A DNA stretch of 13,623 nucleotides from JBGCEZ01 sp045106735 (GTDB taxonomy: Bacteria; Planctomycetota; Phycisphaerae; Phycisphaerales; SM1A02), in assembly GCA_045106735.1 (NCBI GenBank), contig JBGCEZ010000053.1, positions 1-13,623 of the forward strand. The letters run 5' to 3'. This document shows positions 1-7,312 of the stretch, in pieces. Each line of letters opens with the position of its first letter. Positions within the stretch are counted from its first letter, which is position 1. The notes under the pieces were generated by a model, which saw only the letters and a list, made by a program, of their open reading frames with translations, was not told where the DNA came from and made no database searches. A program made the position numbers and the translations under genes.

Positions 1-854
1 TCGGCCATCGTCAGGGTCCGCCATCGACCCGATTCGAGCACGCTCACGCCCCCGCCATCCGTCCCGACCCACATGCGGCCGGCCCGATCGCTTCGCAGGC
101 TGCGCACCATGTTGCTTCCGAGCCCGTCGGCCTGGGAGAACGACGTGAACCCCGCCCCGTCAAATCGGTGGACGCCCTCGCCATCGGTTCCGAACCAGAG
201 GTGGCCGGCGGCGTCTTCTTCCATCGCGAAGACGACCTTGGGGGTGAATCGCGACTCGGGCGTGGCGACCGCAATGCGTGGAAGCGGGAACGAAACGAAG
301 GCCGTGCCATCGAACCGGCAGACGCCTTCGTGCGTGCCGGCCCAGACGGTGCCAGCGCGGTCGATCATCAGACTCCACACCTGGATGCTCGAAAGCCCGT
401 CCTTCATCGTGAAGTTCGTGATGGTGTCGCCGGCGATTCGGGTGACCCCGGCGTCGGTGGCGAACCACATGGAGCCGTCGGCGTGCTGGTCGATGCCCCG
501 CACGGCCAGGCCATCGAAGCCTGGGCCGAAGCTCGGGTACGTGAGCGACGTGCCGTCAAAGCGTGCCACGCCGTCGCCGTTGGTTCCGAACCAGTAGTGG
601 CCGGCCCGGTCCTGGTAGACCTCGCGGACGTACGCGCTGATCTGTGGATCCTCGACCGGCGGCTCGGGGAGGATCGGTCCCCAGAGCTTTGGCGGGACGG
701 TGGTGTTCGGAGTGGCGGTCGGAGTTGCCGGGCTCGCCAGGCGCATCAACGCTCCCGATGCTGCCGGCGTTGTGCACGCAATTGCGCAGCCGGCGATGAG
801 CGATCCGGCGCCAAGTGCGGCGGCGAGCAAGAGTCGGGAGGACGTTCCGGTCAT
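1..854 (-). CDS. Two-component-regulator-type beta-propeller lipoprotein, 3' end missing
   Basis: The frame is open from an ATG at 854-852 to the window edge, giving 284 codons with no stop; the C-terminus lies outside. The start is supported by AGGA eight bases upstream and by a lipoprotein signal peptide ending in L-I-A-G-C, with Cys23 as the lipidated residue. A Pro/Thr-rich linker follows. From about residue 80 come repeated propeller blades with the pattern (Y/M/V/L)W(F/V/A)(G/A)T(N/D/H).G(V), for example YWFGTNGDGVARFDG near residue 87, MWFATDAGV, VWAGTHEGV, LWFGTDGEGV and MWVGTDGGGV. This is the Reg_prop repeat known from hybrid sensor kinases and from stand-alone surface proteins. Whether a kinase, guanylate cyclase or other output domain follows cannot be seen. 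The inferred role is an envelope-anchored sensor or binding propeller. It is divergent from the peptidase gene at 999. Confidence 0.85.
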   Translation of the reverse strand, partial: MTGTSSRLLLAAALGAGSLIAGCAIACTTPAASGALMRLASPATPTATPNTTVPPKLWGPILPEPPVEDPQISAYVREVYQDRAGHYWFGTNGDGVARFDGTSLTYPSFGPGFDGLAVRGIDQHADGSMWFATDAGVTRIAGDTITNFTMKDGLSSIQVWSLMIDRAGTVWAGTHEGVCRFDGTAFVSFPLPRIAVATPESRFTPKVVFAMEEDAAGHLWFGTDGEGVHRFDGAGFTSFSQADGLGSNMVRSLRSDRAGRMWVGTDGGGVSVLESGRWRTLTMA

Positions 855-998
855 GGGGGGATTCCTGGCGAATGGGTCGGTACGGGGCAGCACCGGCCCA
901 TGATCACCGAATCACGTCGGGGCAGCGCAACCGCAGTGTCACCAACGACGATGGGCCTCGCCACCGGCGGTAGACTTCCCCGGCAACAGGAGCCCCCC

Positions 999-3161
999 AT
1001 GCACGCAGCGATCCCTGGTCTGGCCGTCATTCTTCTTCTGGTCCTCGCGTTGGCCGCCTGCACGCCCGTCGGCCTCACGCCGCCGCCGGCCGGTGACCGC
1101 CCGGCTTCCGGCCTCGACGCGATGTCCATGCCGCTGCCTGACCCGCCGCGAGCCGACCAGCGGCCCGTCGAACTCACGATGCACGGAGACGTGCGGGTCG
1201 ACGAGTACTACTGGCTCCGCGAGCGCGAGAACCCGGAAGTCATCGCCCACCTGGAGGCTGAGAACGCGTACCTCAAGGCCGTCATGGCTCCGACCGAGTC
1301 CCTGCAGGAAACCCTCTACGAGGAGCTCGTCGGACGCATGCGTCAGGATGACTCCACGGTGCCGGTGCGCCACGGGGCGTACTGGTACTTCACGCGGTAC
1401 GAGGAGGGACAGTCGTATCCCATCCACGCCCGAACGCACCGCACGCTCGACGCTCCCGAGGAAGTGCTGCTCGACGTCAATCAGATGGCCGAGGGGCACG
1501 GCTTCTTCTCTGTCGGCACCCGCCAACCCAGTCCGGACCACACGAAGCTGGCCTACGCGGTGGACGACGTCGGCCGGCGCATCTACGACATCGAGATCAT
1601 GACGATCGCCAGTCGCAACGTGACCGAGCGCATCACCGATGTCGCCGGAAACCTGGTGTGGGCCGAGGATGGCCGGCACCTCTTCTACGCCCGCCGCGAC
1701 CTGGAGACCTTGCGAACCCATCAGATCTGGCGACACGAACTCGGCACCGATCCATCGACCGACGTGCTGGTCTTTGAGGAAACCGACGAGACGTTCAGTT
1801 GCTGGGTGTCCAAGACGCGCTCCAAGCGATTCCTGGTGATCAATTCCAGCCAGACGATTGAGGACGAGGTCCGGATCTTGGATGCCCGTGATCCGCTCGG
1901 AACGTGGCGGGTGGTGTTGCCCCGCGAGCGCGGCCATGAGTACTCGGTGGACCACTGGGGTGATTCGCTCATCATTCGGACCAATCGAGGCGCCGAGAAC
2001 TTCCGATTGGTGCAGGCCCCGATCGATGATCCGGCGGCCTGGGAATCCCTGGTTCCCCACCGATCGGACGTGCTGCTCGAACGCGTCGACCTCTTCTCGG
2101 AGTTCATGGTCCTGACCGAGCGGCGCGATGGCCTGCGCCGGCTCCGCGTCCGACGCATGGCGGACGGGATCGAGCACGAGATCGACTTCCCCGATCCCAC
2201 GTATGCCGTTGGCATGGGCCAGAACCCGGAGTTCGATACCGCCTCGGTGCGATTCAGCTACAGCTCTTTGACGACGCCCGCGTCGGTGTACGACTACGAT
2301 CTGGTGGGCCGCGATCGCACGCTCATGAAGCGGGACGAAGTGTTCGGCGGCTTTGATCCGGCGAACTACACGAGCGAACGGGTCTGGGCGACGGCCGACG
2401 ATGGGACGCGGGTGCCGGTCAGCGTGGTGTACCGGGCCCCGCTCGAACGCGACGGCGGACGCCCGCTGCTGCTCTACGGCTACGGGTCATACGGATCGAG
2501 CGTGGATGCACGGTTCAATCCGAACGTGGTCTCACTCCTGGACCGGGGCTTCGTGTACGCGATCGCCCACGTGCGCGGTGGCCAGGAACTTGGCCGGGCG
2601 TGGTACGAAAGCGGAAAGCTCCAACAGAAGCGCAACACCTTCACGGACTTCATCGACTGCGCCGAGCACTTGGTGGCCGAGGGATACACAGCGCCGGAAC
2701 GACTCTGCGCGTCCGGTGGCAGTGCGGGCGGGTTGCTCGTTGGTGCGGTTGCGAACATGCGACCCGACTTGTTTGCCGCCGTGGTGGCCGCGGTTCCGTT
2801 CGTTGACGTCGTCACCACGATGCTTGATGCCTCGATCCCGCTCACGACCTTTGAGTGGGATGAATGGGGCGACCCACGCGATCCTGCGTCCTACGCGTAC
2901 ATGCTCTCGTATTCGCCGTACGACCAGGTTCGTTCGGTCGCGTACCCGGAGATGCTGGTGACGACCGGGCTGCACGACTCGCAGGTTCAGTATTGGGAGC
3001 CGGCCAAGTGGGTCGCCCGTTTGCGGGACCGCAACACCGGCGACGGGCGACTGGTCTTCAAGTGCACGATGGAAGCCGGGCATGGCGGCGCGTCCGGGCG
3101 GTACGACCGATACCGCGACGAAGCACTGCGATACGCGTTCTTGATCACCGCGGTGGAATAG
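999..3161 (+). CDS. ptrB: Oligopeptidase B (S9A prolyl-oligopeptidase family), predicted lipoprotein
   Basis: This 720-residue serine peptidase should cleave short peptides after basic residues. The start is the ATG at 999, with AGGAG six bases upstream; the frame is open further upstream, but that part is a shadow of the gene at 854. The N-terminus is a lipoprotein signal (LALAAC, Cys21), so the enzyme is probably envelope-bound, whereas classical OpdB lacks a signal peptide. An N-terminal propeller region precedes the alpha/beta-hydrolase domain. The catalytic triad is Ser575 in GGSAGG, Asp660 in LHDSQVQYWEPAKW and His695 in GHGGASGR. The 85- and 35-residue spacings equal those of E. coli PtrB as I recall it. 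The block VPFVDVVTTMLD.SIPLTT is diagnostic of OpdB. Specificity residues differ from the enterobacterial enzyme (see findings). The M24 peptidase gene lies 94 bp downstream and may be co-transcribed. Confidence 0.93.
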   Translation: MHAAIPGLAVILLLVLALAACTPVGLTPPPAGDRPASGLDAMSMPLPDPPRADQRPVELTMHGDVRVDEYYWLRERENPEVIAHLEAENAYLKAVMAPTESLQETLYEELVGRMRQDDSTVPVRHGAYWYFTRYEEGQSYPIHARTHRTLDAPEEVLLDVNQMAEGHGFFSVGTRQPSPDHTKLAYAVDDVGRRIYDIEIMTIASRNVTERITDVAGNLVWAEDGRHLFYARRDLETLRTHQIWRHELGTDPSTDVLVFEETDETFSCWVSKTRSKRFLVINSSQTIEDEVRILDARDPLGTWRVVLPRERGHEYSVDHWGDSLIIRTNRGAENFRLVQAPIDDPAAWESLVPHRSDVLLERVDLFSEFMVLTERRDGLRRLRVRRMADGIEHEIDFPDPTYAVGMGQNPEFDTASVRFSYSSLTTPASVYDYDLVGRDRTLMKRDEVFGGFDPANYTSERVWATADDGTRVPVSVVYRAPLERDGGRPLLLYGYGSYGSSVDARFNPNVVSLLDRGFVYAIAHVRGGQELGRAWYESGKLQQKRNTFTDFIDCAEHLVAEGYTAPERLCASGGSAGGLLVGAVANMRPDLFAAVVAAVPFVDVVTTMLDASIPLTTFEWDEWGDPRDPASYAYMLSYSPYDQVRSVAYPEMLVTTGLHDSQVQYWEPAKWVARLRDRNTGDGRLVFKCTMEAGHGGASGRYDRYRDEALRYAFLITAVE

Positions 3162-3255
3162 CGGAGAGCGAATGCTGCCCGCCGGTTGCTTGTTGCCGGT
3201 GCGACTGAGGCGAATCCATCCGACCGCTTCCTGCACTCTTCCCATGGAGTTCACC

Positions 3256-4656
3256 ATGCACCCGATCATTCTCGCGTCGTGCTTGCTTGCCTTCATTGCG
3301 TCGTGCGCGAGCTTGGCCCGTGCCTCGTCGGTATCGGCTTCGGCCGCCGGTTCGACTGCTGCCACCGTCGCCGCTGCGGCCACCGCGACCGGGGACCCGG
3401 GGCCGATCCTGCCGATGCGCGAGCGGGCCCGGGTCATCGACGACTGGCTGGCCGCGCGGCTCCAGCGCCTGGCTCCGGCCCTGATGCGCGAGCACGACGT
3501 CGACATGTGGATCATCATCGGGCGCGAGTACGACGAGGATCCCGTGCTGCGCACCATGTTGCCGGCGGAATGGCTGGCTGCCCGGCGTCGAACCATTCTC
3601 GTCCTGCACGACCCGGGTTCAGGCGATGGTCTCGAGCGACTCGCCGTGGCCCGGTACGCGGTGGGCGATCAATTCGCATCGGCCTGGGATCCGGACACGC
3701 AGCCCGACCAATGGGCGCGCCTCGCGGAGATCGTTGCCGAACGCGATCCCGCTCGCATCGCGATCAACGTGTCGCCAGATTTCGCCCTGGCCGATGGGCT
3801 CTCGCACTCGCAGCACGCCGGGCTCTTCGCCGCCCTGCCGGAGCAGGTGCACGATCGCATCGTCCCCGCTGGGCCGCTGGCCATCGGGTGGCTGGAGCGC
3901 CGCCTCCCGGAAGAGCTTGAGGTCTACGCGTCGGTCTGCCGCATCGCCCACGAGATCATGGCCGAGGCACTGTCCGAACGGACGATTCAACCGGGGGTCA
4001 CGACGACCGATGATCTCAAGTGGTGGGTGCGCGATCGAATCCGCGAGCTGGGCCTCACCGCCTGGTTCCACCCGCTCGTCTCCGTGCAGCGGCACGAATC
4101 CGGCTCGGACCTGACCGATCTCATCTCGGGCCGGGAAGATGTCATCCATCGCGGCGACCTGATCCACATGGACATGGGGATCAGCTACCTCCGGCTCCAT
4201 ACCGACACGCAGCAGATGGCCTACGTGCTTCGCTCCGGCGAAACCGCACCGCCGGAGGGATTGCAGGCCGCATTCGCCGTCGGCAATCGGATGCAGGACA
4301 TCCTGACCGACTCATTTGGCGAAGGCCGAAGCGGGAACGCGGTGCTCGCCGATGCACTGGCCGGCGCGAAATCCGCGGGCATCGACGCGATGGTCTACTC
4401 GCATCCGATCGGATTCCACGGCCACGCGGCCGGACCGGCCATTGGCATGTGGGACAAGCAAGGCGGCGTGCCCATCCGCGGTGATCTGACGATCCACGAC
4501 CGAACCGCCTACGCCATCGAGCTGAGCGTCTCGGTCCCGGTGGCCGAATGGGGCGGCCAGGACGTGCGAATCATGCTCGAAGAAGACGCCGTGTTTGCCG
4601 ACGGCCGGGTCCGCTACCTGGACGGGCGCCAGACCCAACTGCGGATCGTTCGCTGA
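3256..4656 (+). CDS. M24-family (creatinase/aminopeptidase P fold) metallopeptidase, exported
   Basis: This 466-residue protein belongs to the pita-bread peptidases, which include Xaa-Pro aminopeptidase and Xaa-Pro dipeptidase. The start at 3256 is chosen because GGAG lies six bases upstream and a hydrophobic signal begins there. The ATGs at 3244 and 3172 are in frame but would bury that signal. The signal contains IASC at residues 14-17, a possible lipobox, although the n-region has little positive charge. An N-terminal creatinase-like domain follows. The dimetal site appears complete: Asp306 (HMDMG), Asp317 (HTDTQ), His383 (SHPIG), Glu422 (YAIEL) and Glu442 (MLEED), plus His390. The 11-residue Asp-Asp and 7-residue His-His spacings match aminopeptidase P. 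Exact substrate is not readable from sequence. It follows the OpdB gene on the same strand, which suggests a peptide-degrading pair. Confidence 0.87.
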   Translation: MHPIILASCLLAFIASCASLARASSVSASAAGSTAATVAAAATATGDPGPILPMRERARVIDDWLAARLQRLAPALMREHDVDMWIIIGREYDEDPVLRTMLPAEWLAARRRTILVLHDPGSGDGLERLAVARYAVGDQFASAWDPDTQPDQWARLAEIVAERDPARIAINVSPDFALADGLSHSQHAGLFAALPEQVHDRIVPAGPLAIGWLERRLPEELEVYASVCRIAHEIMAEALSERTIQPGVTTTDDLKWWVRDRIRELGLTAWFHPLVSVQRHESGSDLTDLISGREDVIHRGDLIHMDMGISYLRLHTDTQQMAYVLRSGETAPPEGLQAAFAVGNRMQDILTDSFGEGRSGNAVLADALAGAKSAGIDAMVYSHPIGFHGHAAGPAIGMWDKQGGVPIRGDLTIHDRTAYAIELSVSVPVAEWGGQDVRIMLEEDAVFADGRVRYLDGRQTQLRIVR

Positions 4657-4679
4657 CCGCGACGATCGCCCTTCGTTGG

Positions 4680-4802
4680 CCGGCTCTCGGCATCAGTCGG
4701 TGCGACTTCGTGTTCGCGTCAGGCCTGCCCGGCCCTCGGTATCAGTCGGTGCGACTTCGTGTTCGCGCCAGGCTTGCCCGACTCTCGGCATCAGTCGGTG
4801 CG
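4680..4802. repeat. 49-bp tandem repeat, about 2.5 copies
   Basis: Two full units, 4692-4740 and 4741-4789, match at 44 of 49 positions. A leading fragment (4680-4691) and a trailing fragment (4790-4802, ATCAGTCGGTGCG) flank them. The array fills the convergent gap between the M24 gene and ppiC. The trailing fragment overlaps the last codons and TGA stop of ppiC (complement of 4791-4793), so each unit carries a copy of the ppiC end (Arg-Thr-Asp-stop on the minus strand). No T-run or long stem makes it a convincing terminator. It most likely arose by local tandem duplication. Confidence 0.9.
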
Positions 4803-5072
4803 GCTGGTGATCTCGATCAGGTGGTACCCGAACTGCGTCTTCACCGGTCCGTGGACCACGCCGACGGCCTCACTGAACACGACTTCGTCGAACTCGCGGA
4901 CCATCTGGCCCGGCGAGAACTGGCCGAGATCGCCGCCGCCCTTGCCGGAGGGGCACTGCGAGTGTTCCTTGGCCAGGTCGGCGAAGTCGGCGCCGCCTTC
5001 GATCTTGGACTTGAGGTCCGCGCAGTCGGCTTCGGTCTGGGTGAGGATGTGGCGAGCAGCGGCGGTGGCCAT
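4791..5072 (-). CDS. ppiC: Parvulin-type peptidyl-prolyl cis-trans isomerase C
   Basis: This 93-residue, single-domain parvulin isomerises peptidyl-prolyl bonds. It has the same length as E. coli PpiC and shows the family blocks in order: ARHIL (His8), GADFADLAKEHS, CPSGKGGGDLG (Cys40), F.PGQMV.EFD..VF, and the C-terminal TQFGYHLIEI (His84). There is no signal peptide, so it should act in the cytoplasm. The ATG start has GGAG seven bases upstream. The stop codon lies inside the last copy of the 49-bp tandem repeat. It is divergent from the cysteine-cluster gene, with about 130-200 bp between them, and convergent with the M24 gene. The leader CCGAACCGGAG resembles leaders of two other minus-strand genes in the window. 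Confidence 0.96.
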   Translation of the reverse strand: MATAAARHILTQTEADCADLKSKIEGGADFADLAKEHSQCPSGKGGGDLGQFSPGQMVREFDEVVFSEAVGVVHGPVKTQFGYHLIEITSRTD

Positions 5073-5270
5073 GGGAGAACTCCGGTTCGGGGCGAGGGGG
5101 CGACCTCCAGCGGACGCCTGGGCTGGATCGTACGGGATGATTGCGGTTCAGGCGAAGGCGGCCCAACGCCGGCGAAGACGACTCGGAACCTGCTAGGCTC
5201 CGCCGATGTCCGAAGCACCGCTCGCCCTCCGCCATTCGAACCCGATCGCCGCCGAGTCAGCGCGGCGCGG

Positions 5271-5540
5271 GTGGTAGATCTTCCGTGTGAGGAGTGCCGC
5301 GGCACCTGCTGTACTGGCCACCGAGGCGTGCTGCTGGACGACGGCTCGATCCTGCCATTCATCGACGGCCGGTGTCCACACGTCACCGAGTCCGGTCGCT
5401 GCACCATCTATGAGACGCGGCCCCAGGGCTGCCGGGACTTTGATTGCTCGAGGGAGCCGTCGTACGTCCGGGCCCATCCCCATGTCGCCGCCTTGCTTTC
5501 AATCCACGGGATTCCGGTGATCGACTCCCCGGTGCGTTGA
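5271..5540 (+). CDS. CxxCxxCC zinc/iron-cluster protein (YkgJ family)
   Basis: This small cysteine-rich protein has 89 residues from the GTG at 5271. Eight cysteines are arranged as C6xxC9xxxC13C14, C35, C44, C54 and C59, within the blocks CEECRGTCC, GRCPHV, GRC.IYE.RPQGCRDFDC. This matches the metal-binding UPF0153/YkgJ family (PF03692), whose biochemical role is unclear. The frame is open well upstream, but no ATG precedes the first Cys pair and the GTG lacks a good ribosome site, so the start is uncertain. An ATG at 5206 in another frame, with AGG seven bases upstream, opens a 23-codon ORF ending at TAG 5275-5277 and overlapping the GTG. That could be a coupled leader peptide, or the true N-terminus joined by a frameshift. 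Confidence 0.8.
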   Translation: MVDLPCEECRGTCCTGHRGVLLDDGSILPFIDGRCPHVTESGRCTIYETRPQGCRDFDCSREPSYVRAHPHVAALLSIHGIPVIDSPVR

Positions 5541-5567
5541 ATCACTGCCGGCGGGCGCGAGCCGAGC

Positions 5568-5588
5568 GGGTCGAGCGGGTCGAGCGCG
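5568..5588. repeat. Short GCGGGTCGA tandem repeat
   Basis: In the gap between the cysteine-cluster gene and the beta-helix gene, the 9-base unit GCGGGTCGA occurs twice in tandem, followed by a partial third copy (GCG). It has no evident function and may be a small slippage repeat. The rest of the 173-bp gap holds only the inverted repeat at 5680-5718. Confidence 0.6.
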
Positions 5589-5679
5589 GCCATGCGACCG
5601 GTGGCGGTTGGCCGCACTCCGCGCGTGAAAGCGACCCGATCGCTGCACGCAATCGGGCCGCCGTCAGTTGATCTTGAGA

Positions 5680-5718
5680 CGTAAGCGTCCGAGACGCTCG
5701 TCTGCCGTTTCGCTTACG
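5680..5718 (-). terminator. Inverted repeat at the end of the beta-helix gene, possible terminator
   Basis: CGTAAGCG (5680-5687) and CGCTTACG (5711-5718) form a perfect 8-bp stem. Between them sits a smaller nested hairpin (AGAC-GCTC-GTCT). The stop codon of the minus-strand beta-helix gene (complement of 5714-5716) lies inside the stem. No T-run follows on the minus strand, so this is not a textbook intrinsic terminator. It may terminate transcription by another route, stabilise the mRNA end, or be a scattered repeat. Confidence 0.45.
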
Positions 5719-7126
5719 GGCACGCCCCGAAGGCGGAGAGCACGCCGAGCAGGTCGTTGAAGTCGACGCTGTTGTCGCCGTTCACGTCGCCGGTGCACGT
5801 CGGCGTCACGCCGGCGGGGACGAACTCGAACGCGCCCATGTCCGCGGTCAGGCCGTAGACCGGGCGACCCGTGTCCGGCGTGGCCGGATCGTCGATGGCT
5901 CGCGGGTTGTCGTCGAAGTCGCGGGGGTCGTCGCCCAGCAAGACGAGGGTGTTGCCGGCGTCAATGGCCGGTGAGCCGGCCATCAGGCGAAGGTCCGCCC
6001 CGAGCTGCGGATCAACGGCGATGTTTCCGTTGCCCGGCCCGGTGTGCCCGCCTTCGATGGTGGAATCCGTGGCGATGACCGACGGTCCGACCGGTCCGGA
6101 TCCGCTCGCCCAGACGATCGAGTTGCGGATGACCATGGTCCCGCCGCCCGACGAATCCGCGAATGCGGCCGCGTGCACCGCGGCAGCGTTGTCGACGATT
6201 GTGCAGTGGAAGGAGCTGATTTCGGTGTCGTCGTAGGCGTACAGCGCGGCGGTGTGTCCGGCGACATTGTCCCGCACGATGCAGTTGACCAGAACGATGT
6301 CCGAGTCGTTGTAGGCGATGAGCGCGGCACCATCGTCGGTCGTCATGTTGCCGGTCAGGACCGTGCGTTCCAGGCGGATGTTCGACGAGTTGATCCAGAG
6401 GCCGCCGCCGTCGTCGGTTCCTTCCAGCGCACCGTTGCCGTCAATGACGCAGTCGGTGACCGACGAGTTCGAATCGAGGAATCCGATCCCGCTTCCGTTG
6501 AACGAGACGTTCGATTCGAATCGGCAACGGAGCAGCGCGACCGCCGTGTCGTCCCGGAAGTAGGCGCCGCCGCCGGCATCGTCGGCCGCGTTGTCCAGGA
6601 AGAGGCAATCGGTCAAGGTGGACGCGCTGTTCTGGAAGAACGCGCCGCCGCCGTCGCCGCCCGAGCTCACCGCCTCGTTCTCGGTGAAGACGACGTTCCG
6701 GAACGTCGGGCTCGAGTTGACGACGACCGCGCCGCCGCCCCGACCATTGGCCACGTCGGTGGTGGCCACGCCGCCACGGAGGGTGATCCCGGCGATCAGG
6801 GTGTCGCTTCCTTGGCCACCGGCGATGGTCAAGCATCGACCGAGTCCGAAGGCGTCGATGATCGTCTCGGACGGCGCGTTCGGGTCATCTGGGTTCTGGG
6901 CCCGCAGGCTGATCGCCTTGGTGCCGAGGTCCACGGTTTGGAAGTAGGTGCCGGGAGCGAGAACGATCTCGTCGCCATTCACGGCGTTGGCGATGGCGAT
7001 CTCGATCGTGGGAAAGTCGGCCGGGACATTGAGGATGTCGGCGGCGGCGAGCGAGGCGGGCCCGATTCCCGTGGCCAAGACGAGGCTGAGGGTCAGGGGG
7101 CGAGTCGGACGAGTACGTGCGGACAT
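5714..7126 (-). CDS. Secreted right-handed parallel beta-helix protein with dockerin-like tail
   Basis: This 470-residue exported protein starts at the ATG at 7126, with GGAGG nine bases upstream. The frame is open further up, but the signal peptide begins here (Arg-rich n-region, then LTLSLVLATGIGPASLAAA). From about residue 35 it reads as a pectate-lyase-like solenoid: ADFPTIEIAIANAVNGDEIVLAPGTYFQ, then repeated coils rich in G, N and D such as GGGAYFRDDTAVALLRCRF and DGAALIAYNDSDIVLVNC. The segment AGSPAIDAGN, typical of such planctomycete proteins, follows. The C-terminus (about 444-470, CTGDVNGD.SVDFNDLLGVLSAFGACP) is one EF-hand/dockerin-like calcium loop. No catalytic site was recognised, so the role (surface protein, glycan binding or hydrolysis) is open. 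It is divergent from the sigma-factor operon. Confidence 0.88.
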   Translation of the reverse strand: MSARTRPTRPLTLSLVLATGIGPASLAAADILNVPADFPTIEIAIANAVNGDEIVLAPGTYFQTVDLGTKAISLRAQNPDDPNAPSETIIDAFGLGRCLTIAGGQGSDTLIAGITLRGGVATTDVANGRGGGAVVVNSSPTFRNVVFTENEAVSSGGDGGGAFFQNSASTLTDCLFLDNAADDAGGGAYFRDDTAVALLRCRFESNVSFNGSGIGFLDSNSSVTDCVIDGNGALEGTDDGGGLWINSSNIRLERTVLTGNMTTDDGAALIAYNDSDIVLVNCIVRDNVAGHTAALYAYDDTEISSFHCTIVDNAAAVHAAAFADSSGGGTMVIRNSIVWASGSGPVGPSVIATDSTIEGGHTGPGNGNIAVDPQLGADLRLMAGSPAIDAGNTLVLLGDDPRDFDDNPRAIDDPATPDTGRPVYGLTADMGAFEFVPAGVTPTCTGDVNGDNSVDFNDLLGVLSAFGACP

Positions 7127-7136
7127 GGCGGGTGGC

Positions 7137-7153
7137 CTCCGGTTGGGGTTCGG
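7137..7153 (-). promoter_or_regulatory. Leader/ribosome-binding module of the beta-helix gene
   Basis: On the minus strand this reads CCGAACCCCAACCGGAG. The terminal GGAG is part of the GGAGG ribosome site that fixes the start at 7126. The TlpA-like gene carries nearly the same string (one extra C) at 11483-11500, and ppiC has the shorter CCGAACCGGAG at 5080-5090. Confidence 0.5.
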
Positions 7154-7241
7154 AGGTACGGGCGCCGTCGGCCGGGGCCGCGCCCGGGAATGGCCGGCAA
7201 ATGTGCAATATCGGACGAAGTTCCTTCCGGCCATCGGGCGC

Positions 7242-7252
7242 GGGACCTCTGA
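7242..7252 (-). promoter_or_regulatory. Shared upstream motif TCAGAGGTCCC, copy 1
   Basis: TCAGAGGTCCC reads in the direction of the beta-helix gene, 115 bases before its start. The same motif occurs at 12356-12366, and with one change (TCTGAGGTCCC) at 11500-11510. Each copy lies upstream of a minus-strand gene for an exported protein. Function is unknown, and the unequal distances to the start codons argue against a simple core-promoter box. Confidence 0.3.
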
Positions 7253-7260
7253 ATGGCGCC

Positions 7261-7288
7261 CTGAATTCGGGGCTCGCCGCTCTATCAT
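7261..7288 (+). promoter_or_regulatory. Candidate sigma-70-type promoter for the sigma/kinase operon
   Basis: TATCAT at 7283-7288 matches the -10 consensus at five of six positions. CTGAAT at 7261-7266 is a weak -35, with a 16-bp spacer. Transcription would begin near 7295, leaving a leader of about 150 nt before the GTG at 7445. This is a by-eye call in GC-rich DNA. Confidence 0.35.
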
Positions 7289-7294
7289 CGGGAG

Positions 7295-7312
7295 CCGGGC
7301 GGCGTCGCCCGG
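7295..7312. promoter_or_regulatory. Perfect 7-bp inverted repeat at the predicted transcription start
   Basis: CCGGGCG-GCGT-CGCCCGG forms a 7-bp stem with a 4-base loop. It begins seven bases after the candidate -10 box, so it would be either an operator at the start site or a hairpin at the mRNA 5' end of the sigma/kinase transcript. Confidence 0.4.

Noticed and set aside
168..998. Plus-strand open frame joined to the front of the oligopeptidase B gene
   Set aside because: It is antisense to the propeller lipoprotein gene. The true start at 999 has AGGAG and a lipoprotein signal.
939..2177. 412-codon minus-strand ORF opposite oligopeptidase B
   Set aside because: No recognisable domain. 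It is a GC-rich shadow of a gene with a complete catalytic triad.
4548..5270. Plus-strand open frame running from the M24 gene through ppiC into the cysteine-cluster gene
   Set aside because: It crosses the tandem repeat and the opposite strand of ppiC. Only the part from 5271 resembles a known family.
6044..7252. 402-codon plus-strand ORF inside the beta-helix gene
   Set aside because: Its repetitive composition mirrors the beta-helix repeats on the minus strand, and that strand has the signal peptide and the calcium loop.
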